Shown piece by piece: positions 1 to 8,940 of a DNA stretch of 64,000 nucleotides. The position numbers and the translations under genes are program-made. The DNA is from Streptomyces canus. Its GTDB lineage: Bacteria > Actinomycetota > Actinomycetes > Streptomycetales > Streptomycetaceae. The DNA lies in contig NZ_KQ948656.1 in the NCBI RefSeq assembly GCF_001514145.1, positions 248,001-312,000 on the forward strand. Reading direction: 5' to 3'. Each line of letters starts with the position of its first letter. Within the stretch, counting starts at the first letter, position 1. Below the pieces are notes generated by a model. The model ran no database searches and had not been told where the DNA came from. It was given only the letters and a program-made list of their open reading frames with translations.

Positions 1-1150
1 CGGTTCCGGCACTCCGAGGCCTTTCTCAACGCCGAACGTGCACGCCTTGCCGCCCAGCCGGGTCTTGGATTTGCCGGGCTACTGGTAGTCGTTCCACTGG
101 CCGCACTGCTCGCCTTCGGACCGGACGGTGCCGAGAGCGCGGTGGTCATCCCTCTCGCCACTGATGACGTTCGCACTGCCGGTTGTCTCCATGGTCGCGT
201 TCTGGTGGGAGGACTGGCCGGGTTCGACCCCGCGCCCTGGTTGGTCGGCCCTTGTGGACACGCTTCTGATCGCAGCGGCGGGTATTGCCCTGGCGGCCGT
301 CGGCCGGATGATCGTGGGCCATTTCGACGTGTCCGGCCTCTTCAACCCCACCCCGGAACTCGGCAGCGCATCCTTGTATCCCGCCGCAATGCCGCTGGGA
401 CTCACGGTCTTCACCGCGATGCTGCAACTCACCCTCGTGGGCGAGGGCTGGCCGTTCAAGCGACTGCCCAGGCTGGTCGCGGGTTTCGCAGCGCTGGCAC
501 TCTCCTGGGGACTGGCTCTCCTCGTGCAGTACACGGCGTACAGATTCCGCGCGCCGGCGGGCTCCGGCCTGACCAGTCAGGATGGTCCCTTCTCGCACGA
601 GGACCTCAGTGCCGTGTTCGCGCTGTGCGGGGCGTGGCAGGTCTGGTTCTTCATCGTTTGGCGTGGCTGGCCGTTGAACAAACTCGGCGGGCGATGGCTT
701 CGGATCGCTCTGGGGAATCTGCTCGTGGTCGCCGACACGGCGTTCAGCTTCGCACTGCCCGACGGTTTGTTCGGCGTGGCGGCACGTACCATCCTTGCCA
801 CCGTTACCAGTTTCAGCGCAGCCGGGCTGCTGGTGGCCATGCTCTTCGAGGGAGCCTTCCGCTCCCAGATGTCCGCGGCGTGGGAGCGGGCGACAACTCT
901 CTTTGTCTCGGTGGTTGTGGGTGCCGGGCTCTTCGGCGGGCTGATCACCCGTGCGGGCACGCTCACCTGGACAACCTCAAGTGCCGAGGGATGGGTGTCC
1001 CATGTATGCGTGAACGCCCTGGGCTCGGGCGTGCTTTTGCATGTGGGTGTCAGCCGCCGTTGGCCGCTTAAGCGTACGACCGCGCCTGTGCAGCGGTCGG
1101 CAGCACATCCGCCGGCCGACGATCCGGGGTTGAGCAGTTCGACACCCTGA
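1..1150 (+). pseudogene. Multi-pass membrane protein, cut by window edge and apparently frameshifted
   Basis: The longest open frame (from a GTG at 128) encodes about 340 residues with several hydrophobic segments and a repeated aromatic motif (GWPFKR, GWPLNK, RWPLKR) at the starts or ends of membrane helices. Frame 1 from base 1 to about 150 also reads like protein: a charged stretch, then a hydrophobic segment (GLLVVVPLAALLAFG). It then loses sense just where frame 2 becomes membrane-like (TFALPVVSMVAFWW). The simplest reading is one gene starting left of the window with a one-base shift at about 140-155. Function is not recognised; it is a predicted integral membrane protein. A sequencing error is an equal explanation for the shift. 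Confidence 0.5.
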
Positions 1151-1255
1151 CAATGCCGGAACTCCCTGCGCGTCCCCGAACCGGAGCTCACCGTGACATC
1201 ATCATTTCGGCCTTGATCGACTGCGGTGTTGTTATGCTCCCGTGCGGGGGTCAAG

Positions 1256-3997
1256 GTGAGCGGACAGGGTCGTAAGCAACTGCGCGGTCGGCGCCGCGAG
1301 TTCAATGCGCTTGAAGAGCTGGCGTCGAAAGTCGAGGCCGGACAGAGCTCAGCTCTTGTCCTACGCGGTGAGGCCGGAATAGGAAAGTCCGCTCTGCTCG
1401 ATCATCTGGCCGGGTACGTCGCCGGATACCGCGTCGCCCGCAGTGCGGGTGCCGAGTCGGAGATGGAACTCCCGTTCGCAGCCCTGCACCAGTTGTGTGC
1501 GCCATTCCTAGGCCACTCCGCCTCCCTTCCGCTCCCGCAGCGAGAAGCGCTGACCACGGCGTTCGGGGTCAGCACCGGCCCACCACCGGACCGGTTCCTG
1601 GTCGGTCTCGCCGTGCTCGGACTGCTGACCGAGGTGGCCGCCGAAAAGCCGCTGTTCTGCTTGGTGGACGACGCGCAGTGGGTCGACCGGGTATCCGCAC
1701 AGACTCTGGCATTCGTGACACGGCGGATGCTCGCTGAACCACTCGCACTGGTGTTCGCCACACGTGAATTGAAGGCACGCGACGAGTTCGCCGGACTGCC
1801 TGAACTGACGATCGACGGCCTCGACAACGGCGACGCCCTCGCGCTTCTGGCTTCGGAGGCCGGCGGTCCCTTGGACGAACGAGTCCGCGACCGAATCCTC
1901 GCAGAAGCCCGCGGCAACCCCCTCGCGCTTCTGGAACTTCCGCACAGCCGGGAAGAGACGGAACCCCTCGGATTCGGCCTGCCGGACCCCGGACCGGTGA
2001 CCGGCCGCATCGAGCGGAGCTACGTCGAGCGGGTCCGCTCGCTCCCGCCCGCGACGCAGCGACTGCTGCTGGCAGCCGCCGCCGAACCGATCGGCGACGT
2101 GACACTCCTCAGACGCGCAGCGGCGCTCCTGGACATCGATCCTGAAGCGGCAGGCCCGGCAGTGGCAGCGGGGCTGTTCGACATCGATGCTCTGGTGCGT
2201 TTCAAGCATCCGCTTCTGCGCTCGGCAATCTACCGGTCGGCCGAACTCGCGGAGCTGCGAGAGATCCACCGCGTCCTGGCAGAGGTGACCGACCCCGGCC
2301 ACGATCCCGACCGTCGTGCATGGCACCTGGCACGATCAACCGTGCGACCCGACGAGGCGATCGCCACCGAACTGGAGTCATCCGCCGTGCGGGCCCAGGC
2401 GCGCGGCGGCACCGCCGCGGCCGCGGCGTTTCTCGCACACGCGGCTGTATTGACTCCGCAGCCACAACGGAAAGCGACGCGTGCCCTCGCGGCAGCTCAA
2501 GCGAAGCTTCGCGCCGGCGCACCAGCCGCGGCGCGTGACCTGCTGTCCCTCGCCGAGAGCGGAGTCCTGGACGAAATCGGTCACGCTCGCGTGCACCTCA
2601 CCCACGCTCAAATCGCCTTCGCCGACAGCCGCGGCGCCGAAGCGCTCCCCCTCCTGCTGGCCGCCGCGCAGCGCTTGGTCCCGCTCGACGTCGGCCTGGC
2701 TCGCGAGACGTTTCTGGACACCGTGTCAGCGGCCATGTTCGCCGGGCGCCTCGCTGTTGGGGCCACGGTGCGAGAGGTGGCGGAAGCAGCGCACAGGACG
2801 TCACCGTCCCGCACACGGCTGTCACGCAACGCCGACCTTCTCATGGACGCCTTGGCCACCCGGTTCACCAGTGGGTACCGTGCCGCCGTCGCCGGCGTGC
2901 GTGACGCGGTGAGCGCGCTCCGCCGGGAGACCGATCCCGAGCAGGTCCTGCGCTGGTCATGGTTGGCCTCAGCCCTCGCTGCCGAGATGTGGGACGACGA
3001 AGGTTGGACTGAGCTGGCGATGCGCCACGTGCAGACGACCCGCAGCGTCGGCGCGCTGACAGAGTTGCCCCTCGCCCTCCACTCACGGGTAGTCGTTCAC
3101 ACGTTCGCCGGTGAGCTGGACGCGGCGGCACTACTCGTCGCGGAGAGCCTCAGTGTCCAGCAGGCCGCCGGCAGCAACAGCTTCACGCCCTACGGAACGC
3201 TTACCCTCGCCGCCTGGCGAGGAAGGGAAAGCGAGGCCGCCAGGCTTGTCAGGACCAGCCTGCACGACGCCACGAATCGCGGTGAAGGCGCCGGCGTGTC
3301 CGTCGCCCATCGGGCCGGAGCCGTGCTCTACAACGGTTTGGGCCGATACGAGGAGGCATTCGACTCCGCCCGTCAGGCGAGCGCGCACCCGCAGGATCTC
3401 GCCGTATACCACTGGGGATTGACTGAACTGGTGGAGGCCGCAGTACGCAGCGGTCACCGCGAGGCGGCCGAGGCCGCACTGGCCGAACTGACCCGGGCCA
3501 CCGAAGCCGCGGCCACAGACTGGGCCTTGGGTGTTCAGGCACGCTCGCAGGCTCTGCTCGGCCAGGAGGACTCTGCCGAAGAGCTCTACCGCGAGGCTGT
3601 TGAGCGACTCGGACGTACTCGTGTCAAGACGGATTTGGCACGGGCGCACCTGCTGTACGGTGAATGGCTGCGACGGCAGAACCGCCGCGTCGACGCCCGC
3701 GAGCAACTTCGCGTGGCGCACACCCTCTTCAGTCAATTCGGCGCCGGCGCGTTCGCCGAGCGCTCCGTCCGCGAACTGCGGGCCGCCGGCGAGACCGTGA
3801 CCCGGCGGACTGGTGCCGCCGCGGCGACGCTGACCCCCCAGGAAACGCAGATCGCGCAGCTGGCCCGTGCGGGGCTCACCAACACCGAGATCGGCGCACA
3901 GCTGTTCCTCAGCCCGCACACCGTGGAATGGCACCTGCGCAAGGTGTACGCCAAACTCAACATCACTTCTCGCCGGCTCCTGCACACGGCGCTCTGA
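1256..3997 (+). CDS. Large ATP-binding LuxR-family (LAL) transcriptional regulator
   Basis: About 913 residues, the usual LAL length. The N-terminal AAA/STAND ATPase has Walker A (GEAGIGKSALL) near residue 30-45 and Walker B (LFCLVDDAQWVD) near 135-145. A long helical TPR-like middle follows, and the last 65 residues form a LuxR helix-turn-helix (LTPQETQIAQLARAG, then NTEIGAQLFLSPHTVEWHL). LAL proteins are usually activators whose DNA binding is gated by nucleotide or ligand. A GTG at 1226 is in frame, but GTG 1256 has a GGGGG ribosome site 5-6 nt upstream and starts closer to the conserved RGRRREF segment, so I prefer it. No target is evident from the neighbours. A decayed relative lies next to it on the other strand (4140-5362). 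Confidence 0.9.
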   Translation: MSGQGRKQLRGRRREFNALEELASKVEAGQSSALVLRGEAGIGKSALLDHLAGYVAGYRVARSAGAESEMELPFAALHQLCAPFLGHSASLPLPQREALTTAFGVSTGPPPDRFLVGLAVLGLLTEVAAEKPLFCLVDDAQWVDRVSAQTLAFVTRRMLAEPLALVFATRELKARDEFAGLPELTIDGLDNGDALALLASEAGGPLDERVRDRILAEARGNPLALLELPHSREETEPLGFGLPDPGPVTGRIERSYVERVRSLPPATQRLLLAAAAEPIGDVTLLRRAAALLDIDPEAAGPAVAAGLFDIDALVRFKHPLLRSAIYRSAELAELREIHRVLAEVTDPGHDPDRRAWHLARSTVRPDEAIATELESSAVRAQARGGTAAAAAFLAHAAVLTPQPQRKATRALAAAQAKLRAGAPAAARDLLSLAESGVLDEIGHARVHLTHAQIAFADSRGAEALPLLLAAAQRLVPLDVGLARETFLDTVSAAMFAGRLAVGATVREVAEAAHRTSPSRTRLSRNADLLMDALATRFTSGYRAAVAGVRDAVSALRRETDPEQVLRWSWLASALAAEMWDDEGWTELAMRHVQTTRSVGALTELPLALHSRVVVHTFAGELDAAALLVAESLSVQQAAGSNSFTPYGTLTLAAWRGRESEAARLVRTSLHDATNRGEGAGVSVAHRAGAVLYNGLGRYEEAFDSARQASAHPQDLAVYHWGLTELVEAAVRSGHREAAEAALAELTRATEAAATDWALGVQARSQALLGQEDSAEELYREAVERLGRTRVKTDLARAHLLYGEWLRRQNRRVDAREQLRVAHTLFSQFGAGAFAERSVRELRAAGETVTRRTGAAAATLTPQETQIAQLARAGLTNTEIGAQLFLSPHTVEWHLRKVYAKLNITSRRLLHTAL

Positions 3998-4139
3998 CCG
4001 ATACGCCGCCGCAGACCCACTGATCTCAGCAGAGATGGAGCCGCTGGCCACCGACGCGAGACCAACGTCCAGTGACTTGACGGACCGGACCAGCCCCAGG
4101 GGCTCTCCACGGCGTGACCACGTAGGCACCTACGGCCTG

Positions 4140-5362
4140 TCAAGGGCGCGACCAGGTGCCTCTCTGCGTGAACCTGATCAGACGGAGCAGAAGGGATGAC
4201 GGCAGAAAAGCGAGGGCTCCTGTGTCGCGGCCCATGTCGACCAGCCGTGCGGAGAGCTCTGACCAGGCGTCGAAGTCCCAAGTCGTGTGTGCCATACGGC
4301 ACACGAGCGGGAGCCACCCAAGACCGTCCTCCGGCGCGACCTCCTCCGTGCGGAAGGCGACCACGGCCTCCATGAGAACCGGCGCACCAGCGGCGTAACC
4401 TTCGGTGATCACCCGTGCGACACCCTGCAAGAGGAGATCCTCACGGGTCGCGGGGTGAGTCAAGGACGGTGCGTTCAGCACCGCTTCTGCAACGTCGCGG
4501 ACGCCCCCCGCGGCCAGTCGGCCTGCGGTCAATGCCGCATAGAGGGCGTCCCGGTAGGTCTCACGGGCGAGCTTGGCGTCGAATGACTGGAGCCGCTCGG
4601 CTGCTTTGAGCAGCAGCGGTAGTCCGGCACTGGCGCTTTGGGAGACGGACATGATCTGCCCGCGGAGCAGCACGGCTTGCGCGGACCTGACGTCGTCGAG
4701 GCGGCTCAGTTCCGCCGCGTCGACCAGCTCCCGCGCAACGTCGAAAGCGCCTGCTTGATACTTGGCCTGCGCCGCAGCCAACGCCCGGAGCCCCCAGCGT
4801 GCGAGGTCCGAGGTCAGTTCGGTGGCTCGCTGGAGACAGGCTGCCGCCGCGGCGATTCCGCCGCGCAGTTGCGCGCGCCCGGCCGATTTCTCCAATTCGA
4901 CGGCCACGGCCTCGTCCGGTCCCGTCGTCGTGCTCGCCAGGTGCCAGACACAGTGTTCCGGACCGAATTGCGCGTCGATCGAGTCCGCCAAGGCCTTGTG
5001 GACCCGTCGCCCTTGTTCGAAGTCTGCGGCGCGATACGCCGCAGACCGAACCAACGGGCGGCGGAAGCGAACCCACGTAACCGAATGAGATGAGTCCGGA
5101 GTTCGGCGCCGGCCTCGGCAGTGCTCACAGCGATTCCAAGACGTTCAGCAGCCCGCCGCAGCAAGGCCACTTCACCGACCGGCTCTGCAGCGGCGGTGAG
5201 CAGCAGTTGTTGCGTTTCCGCCGGGAGCGACTGGACGCGACGGAGGAAACGGTCGAGCGGGCCGGTGATCACCGATTCGAGGAGCCTGCGGGAACCGCAG
5301 AGCAGCATCCGCGGCCCTGCGGCCACCCTTCTCCACAAGCAGAAGAGCCGAAACCAGATCAC
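4140..5362 (-). pseudogene. Remnant of a LAL regulator (middle region only)
   Basis: Reading leftward from 5362, one frame gives the post-ATPase segment (FLRRVQSLPAETQQLLLTAAAEPVGEVALL). The sense then moves to another frame at about 5085-5105, where RFRRPLVRSAAYRAADFEQ continues into about 290 residues of LAL helical repeat ending near 4140. It aligns well by eye with the middle of the LAL genes at 1256 and 10482 (for example LVRSAAYRAADFEQGRRVHKAL against LLRSAIYRSAELAELREIHRVL). Neither the Walker-A ATPase nor the C-terminal HTH is present. It is therefore truncated at both ends and frameshifted, and almost certainly non-functional. Confidence 0.8.
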
Positions 5363-5368
5363 TACTGG

Positions 5369-6139
5369 TCAGCCGCGAGTGGACCTCGGCAGTAGGACAC
5401 CATCGACGTAGAGGTCGACGCGCTCGTTGTAGAACGCAGTCAGCCCCGCGATGCGGTTGGCATGAATGGTCGGAAAGTCGTAGCCCCAGGCGATGTCCTC
5501 ATGGGAGGCCCTGTCGCCGTCGAAAGACCAGTAACTGCTCGTCGTCCCCTTGTAGGGACATCGGGTCACGGTGTCTGAATGCCGCAGTCGGGTCCAGTCG
5601 ACGCAGTTGCGATCAAGGTAGTAGCGGGTGGGGAGGCCCGTTTCGAACAGTTTCACACAATTGGGGGCCTCCGCCAGCACCACACCTTCCAGCTCCACCC
5701 GAACGCTGCTGGTGGAACGCAGGGCGTCCACACGGGAGTAGGGGCTCCTGGGATGAACGAAGACGGGCTCGTCTTCCTCGAACCACGCGTCCAGGGCCTC
5801 CCACTCGAAGCGTACGGTGTCATGCAAGGATCCCGGGGCGCCCTCGCCCCAGAGCCAAGCCGCTCCCGCGCGGACGTGAGGGCCTACCCGCACAGTGTGT
5901 CGGTGTGCCGGGCCGGCACCGAGCTGCTCCGTGTGGTGGTCGTCTTGGAGCACACCGTCCACAAGGTCCTCGATCGGGATGCTGAACTGAGGGTAGGCCT
6001 GCCATTCCCACACGTACAGGGCGCGGCGGGTGTCGAAGACGACGCGGCCACCGATCGTGCCGCGGATACGGCGGGGCACGGGCTCGACGTGTCCGATCGG
6101 AACGATCAGGCTTGGATGCAAAACACTCTCGGTTGCCAT
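5369..6139 (-). CDS. DUF427 domain protein
   Basis: 256 residues with two DUF427 modules. The first has RRIRGTIGGRVVFDTRRALYVWE and the second VRVELEGVVLAEAPNCVKLFETGLPTRYYL, followed by CPYKGTTSSYWSF. These signatures (beta-rich fold, R-YY-, CPYKG) are typical of this uncharacterised actinobacterial and proteobacterial family, which is often found near oxidoreductases. The ATG at 6139 is chosen because AAGGTG lies just upstream and the protein begins as in relatives. No signal peptide or membrane segment, so cytoplasmic. No repeated-type promoter (see 13438) lies directly in front of it. The biochemical role is unknown. Confidence 0.82.
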   Translation of the reverse strand: MATESVLHPSLIVPIGHVEPVPRRIRGTIGGRVVFDTRRALYVWEWQAYPQFSIPIEDLVDGVLQDDHHTEQLGAGPAHRHTVRVGPHVRAGAAWLWGEGAPGSLHDTVRFEWEALDAWFEEDEPVFVHPRSPYSRVDALRSTSSVRVELEGVVLAEAPNCVKLFETGLPTRYYLDRNCVDWTRLRHSDTVTRCPYKGTTSSYWSFDGDRASHEDIAWGYDFPTIHANRIAGLTAFYNERVDLYVDGVLLPRSTRG

Positions 6140-6342
6140 GGTGATCACCTTGATTGATTCGCTGGCTGTGCACCCCCGTACCTGACGCCCGTGGACCCGA
6201 ATGACCACGCGTACCAGGAGAAAGGGGTCACACATCCACTTAGTCGATGCTATGGGATGGGCCTGGTGGTGCGTCACCAGGTTGTTGTCACATGGTGTCC
6301 CAGCTCGATGCAATCCGCTGGGACACGTTTGCGGAGTCGAGG
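6140..6342. other. Intergenic stretch, no gene seen
   Basis: About 200 bases between the DUF427 gene and a cupin remnant. A TGTCACA occurs near 6286 and a GTCACAC near 6228, but neither is followed by GTC at the 16-nt spacing used elsewhere in the window. I see no convincing coding frame. Confidence 0.4.
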
Positions 6343-6500
6343 TCAGACGGTGGGTCGCGGGGCGCGGAGGTGGGCGCGCTGCTTGAGTTCCTCTTCGTCG
6401 ACGAGTTCGAGCATGGGCTTGCCCGGCGCGCACATCATGGTGACCACGAGCTCGGTCGTCTCGTCCGCCAGGGCGTTGCCGTCCTGGTCCAACTCGGCCC
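6343..6500 (-). pseudogene. C-terminal remnant of a cupin protein
   Basis: Read on the minus strand, this segment encodes QDGNALADETTELVV, then TMMCAPGKPMLELVDEEEL and RAHLRAPRPTV before a stop at 6343. It is nearly identical in pattern to the end of the intact cupin at 53343-53786 (QDGNALSDARTRFVV, TMLCAPGKPMVQLVEEEEL, RAHLRAPRPTD). The metal-binding N-terminal half is absent, so this is a decayed copy. A promoter of the repeated type at 6653-6679 points into it, which suggests the ancestral gene belonged to that regulon. Confidence 0.7.
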
Positions 6501-6652
6501 GCCCTCGGCACCATCCCCATGACCGCGCCCATGCCCGTGATATCCGTTATCCAGCATTGTGTCGCACCTTCCACGATGTCCACGAGCGGACGCCATGCCG
6601 TCCGCCCCAAGCGTGACCGCATAGTCAGTCGCGATAACGGCTCGTATATCCA

Positions 6653-6679
6653 GACCGAGCGACGCCCAGATCTGTGACA
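6653..6679 (-). promoter_or_regulatory. Repeated TGTCACA-N16-GGTC promoter
   Basis: Minus-strand TGTCACA (6679-6673), 16 nt, then GGTC (6656-6653). It points toward the cupin remnant at 6343-6500. About 300 bp of non-coding or decayed sequence lie between. The element matches the window-wide consensus exactly. Confidence 0.7.
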
Positions 6680-7005
6680 GCGGAGCCGACGGGTTCCAGC
6701 CAGTCGCGGGCTCGACGTCAGAACGCGCAGCGGCGTTGCGGTCAGAGCACCGCTTGGCTGCTCTTCTGAGGTGGAAGAGGTCCGACAGCCAGTTCAATGT
6801 CACAGCTTCGGGACGTGATTGGTCATCGCAAGTAGGGGTCAATCCTTGCAGTCGAAGACCGACATTGATGAGCCCGTCACCTTGATCAAGAGTTACACGG
6901 TGCCAGCGGTGGAAGCCGAGTACTTCATCGACGTGTACCGGGAGAACGCCCGGATCATGTCGACCCAACCTGGCTTTCTTCACTCCCGCCTGCACAGGGC
7001 GCTAG

Positions 7006-7040
7006 GGCCTGTCCGGCGGATCATGTGACCGCCTCGCCCC
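7006..7040 (+). repeat. Left terminal inverted repeat of the IS
   Basis: Begins GGGCCTGTCCGGCGGATCAT and is the reverse complement of 8570-8604, with a single mismatch in 35 positions. Confidence 0.9.
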
Positions 7041-7072
7041 GGGGCCGTGGCACTGCCGTAGCCTCCGTGGTC

Positions 7073-7615
7073 ATGTTCAAGTGGTGGCAGGTGCTGGCGG
7101 ATGACGAACGGCAACAATGGACTCTGGATCCGTTCGTGAGCGTGGGGCCGCTGGTGTTCGGAGTGGGTCCTGGTGAGGCATCGGAGGCACTGAGCGATGT
7201 CACAAGGGAAGCTCAGCGGCACAGGCTTCGCCGTCGCGCGAACGAGACCGTCGACGTCGTGGAGGAGGGCGAGTACCGGGAGTTCGGTTTGAAGCTCTAC
7301 TACCGGGACGAACGGCTGGCCGGCGTCGTGGTCGATGCGCTGCGGGGGCCCCAGGTCTTCGTGGAGGGGGTGGCCTTGGTCGGTCGGATCCCCTCCGTTC
7401 TGGAGCAGTGGATGCTCGACCGTGCCGAAGCCCGCGAGCCGTATTCAGAGCTTTCTTACATGGATGCTGGAGTCCCTGGGTCGGACTCACTGGGCGTCGT
7501 TCTGGATGTGCAGCGCGCAGGCGATCACCTCCTCACGCGGCCGGTGTTCGTTCCCCGTGAGGCACTGGACGACCTCTCCCACTTCCTGCCTCGGGAAGCG
7601 TGGTCACGTTGCTGA
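7073..7615 (+). CDS. IS passenger protein of unknown function
   Basis: 180 residues from ATG 7073. A GTG at 7025 inside the terminal repeat would add 16 residues. It starts MFKWWQVLADDERQQW and is acidic, with no membrane segment or signal. Segments such as FGLKLYYRDERLAGVVVDA and PQVFVEGVALVGRIP resemble the alternating strand pattern of small immunity- or SMI1-like beta proteins, but I cannot assign a family. It has no transposase motifs. It lies wholly inside the insertion sequence and moves with it, so it may be a passenger that benefits the element or host. I infer no specific function. Confidence 0.6.
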   Translation: MFKWWQVLADDERQQWTLDPFVSVGPLVFGVGPGEASEALSDVTREAQRHRLRRRANETVDVVEEGEYREFGLKLYYRDERLAGVVVDALRGPQVFVEGVALVGRIPSVLEQWMLDRAEAREPYSELSYMDAGVPGSDSLGVVLDVQRAGDHLLTRPVFVPREALDDLSHFLPREAWSRC

Positions 7616-7669
7616 GCTCCCGCCAGGCACAGCGGGACGAGCTGTGACTCTCTTGCCGATGCCAGGTGA

Positions 7670-8521
7670 TCACGGCCGTAGCCACAGCCGGATCGAAACC
7701 ACGGTCACGGTGCCGTGGAAGACGTAGGCGCGTTTGTCGTAGCGCGTGGCCACGGCCCGGGAGTGCTTGAGCCGGTTGATGGTGCGCTCGACTTCATTGC
7801 GGCGCTTGTACTTCTGCTTGTCGAACCCGGTGGGCCGGCCGCCCTTGCTGCCGCGGCGTCGGCGGTTGGCGCGCTGATCCCTCGGCTCGGGGATGGTGTG
7901 CTTGATCTGGCGTCTACGCAGGTAGCGGCGATTACGGCGAGAGCTGTACGCCTTATCGCTGCCGAGGTGGTCCGGACGCGTCCGGGGGCGACCGCCGCCA
8001 GGGCGCTTGACCCGAATACGTTCCAGGATAGGTATCAACTGGGGGCTGTCGCCCCATTGGCCGGGAGTGATCAGCAAGGCCAGTGGCCGACGGCCGCCTT
8101 CCCCGGCAAGGTGGATCTTGCAGGAGAAGCCGCCGCGGGAACGGCCGAGTCCTTCGTCGGGTCGGTGCTGGCGAGGGATTGATCGCTTCTTCGGGATCCG
8201 TGGCGCTTTGCGTGGCGCCCCGGCCGCGTGCTGGTGGGCCCGGCACGAGGTGGAGTCCACGCTCACCATGCTCCAGTCGATTCGCTCCTTGGCGTCGGCC
8301 TCGGCGTGGACGGCCTGCAGGATCCGGTCCCAGGTTCCGTCGGCCGACCAGCGGCGGTGGCGTTCATAGACCGTCTTCCAGCATCCGAAGCGCTCCGGAA
8401 GATCCCGCCACGGGACGCCGGTCCGGGCACGGAACAGTATCCCGTTGATCACAGTCCGGTGATCGCTCCAACGTCCACCCCGACGACCGTACTTGGGTAA
8501 TGGGGTGCAAGTCGCGCCCAC
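7670..8521 (-). CDS. IS5-family DDE transposase, N-terminus out of frame
   Basis: 283 residues with the IS5 pattern. PKYGRRGGRWSDHRTVINGI and FGCWKTVYERHRRW form the N-terminal region. The DDE residues sit in VDSTSCRAHQ, LGSDKAYSSRRN and RRNEVERTINRLKHSRAVAT. The expected first residues (LTNDEWARLAP) are encoded just upstream in a different frame, at about 8522-8565, and join to PKYG only after a one-base shift over a C-rich run near 8485-8500. Either the copy is frameshifted and dependent on its partner, or it uses programmed frameshifting, which some IS5-group elements do. The GTG at 8521 is only the first start in the long frame. Confidence 0.8.
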   Translation of the reverse strand: MGATCTPLPKYGRRGGRWSDHRTVINGILFRARTGVPWRDLPERFGCWKTVYERHRRWSADGTWDRILQAVHAEADAKERIDWSMVSVDSTSCRAHQHAAGAPRKAPRIPKKRSIPRQHRPDEGLGRSRGGFSCKIHLAGEGGRRPLALLITPGQWGDSPQLIPILERIRVKRPGGGRPRTRPDHLGSDKAYSSRRNRRYLRRRQIKHTIPEPRDQRANRRRRGSKGGRPTGFDKQKYKRRNEVERTINRLKHSRAVATRYDKRAYVFHGTVTVVSIRLWLRP

Positions 8522-8569
8522 TCGTCATTGGTCAGATCACCTCGCCGCACGACCAGAACAATGATCCCA

Positions 8570-8604
8570 GGGCGAGACGGTCACATGATCCGCCGGACAG
8601 GCCC
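8570..8604 (-). repeat. Right terminal inverted repeat of the IS
   Basis: Reverse complement of the left end at 7006-7040, 34 of 35 matches. Followed by the second TA (8605-8606). Confidence 0.9.
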
Positions 8605-8940
8605 TAGTGCTGGAGGTGCGGTTCGTGCACATCGCCGCCTGGAGTTCGGGCACCGCGCTCGACAGAGCCACCGCCAACCCCGAGTGGCTCGCCTCGCTAC
8701 GGCGCATGTTCGATGATCCCGGCCTTCACATCACCTCTGAACCCGCTGGGTATCGCATCGTGGTCGAACTTCATCCCTCATGACTTCGGCCGCACGCGGT
8801 GAGTTGAGCCTGTCGGAGCGAGGGCGCGGACGGACTCCGAAACGCGTATGCAGCCGCACGCGACGGCTCGGCCACCGCCCTCTGGCGCCCTTCCACGGCG
8901 TCCTCATGCACACGATGGTGTCTCGAGACCGGGCCGCCGC

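Larger units (their letters stand above)
7006..8604. mobile_element. Complete IS5-like insertion sequence with passenger gene
   Basis: The 1,599-bp element is bounded by inverted repeats that match at 34 of 35 positions, and it is flanked by TA on both sides (7004-7005 and 8605-8606), consistent with a TA target duplication. It holds a DDE transposase on the minus strand (7670-8521) and a second, unrelated gene on the plus strand (7073-7615) that converge toward the centre. The insertion interrupts an ABM-like gene. Near-perfect ends and a clean target duplication suggest recent transposition. Confidence 0.9.
6846..8783 (+). pseudogene. Antibiotic-biosynthesis-monooxygenase-like (ABM) gene split by an insertion sequence
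   Basis: The first half (6846-7005) encodes VTLIKSYTVPAVEAEYFIDVY, then ARIMSTQPGFLHSRLHRAL. The second half resumes at 8605 with VLEVRFVHIAAWSSGTALDRA and ends at 8783 with GYRIVVELHPS. Removing 7006-8604 plus one TA copy restores a single frame across the join (HRAL-VLEVRF), giving a protein of about 115 residues with the ABM/YgiN-like pattern (N-terminal beta strand, QPGF, H-IA-W). Such small dimeric ferredoxin-like proteins act on quinone-like or reactive substrates. TTG 6846 has AGGGG upstream and is the likely start. The gene is inactive as it stands, but excision would restore it. Confidence 0.82.

Noticed and set aside
577..1305. Long minus-strand ORF opposite the first membrane protein, and similar long antisense frames elsewhere
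   Set aside because: Typical shadow ORFs of high-GC DNA; no motifs or ribosome sites.
6280..6320. TGTCACA upstream of the DUF427 region
   Set aside because: Wrong strand for the DUF427 gene and no KGTC after 16 nt.
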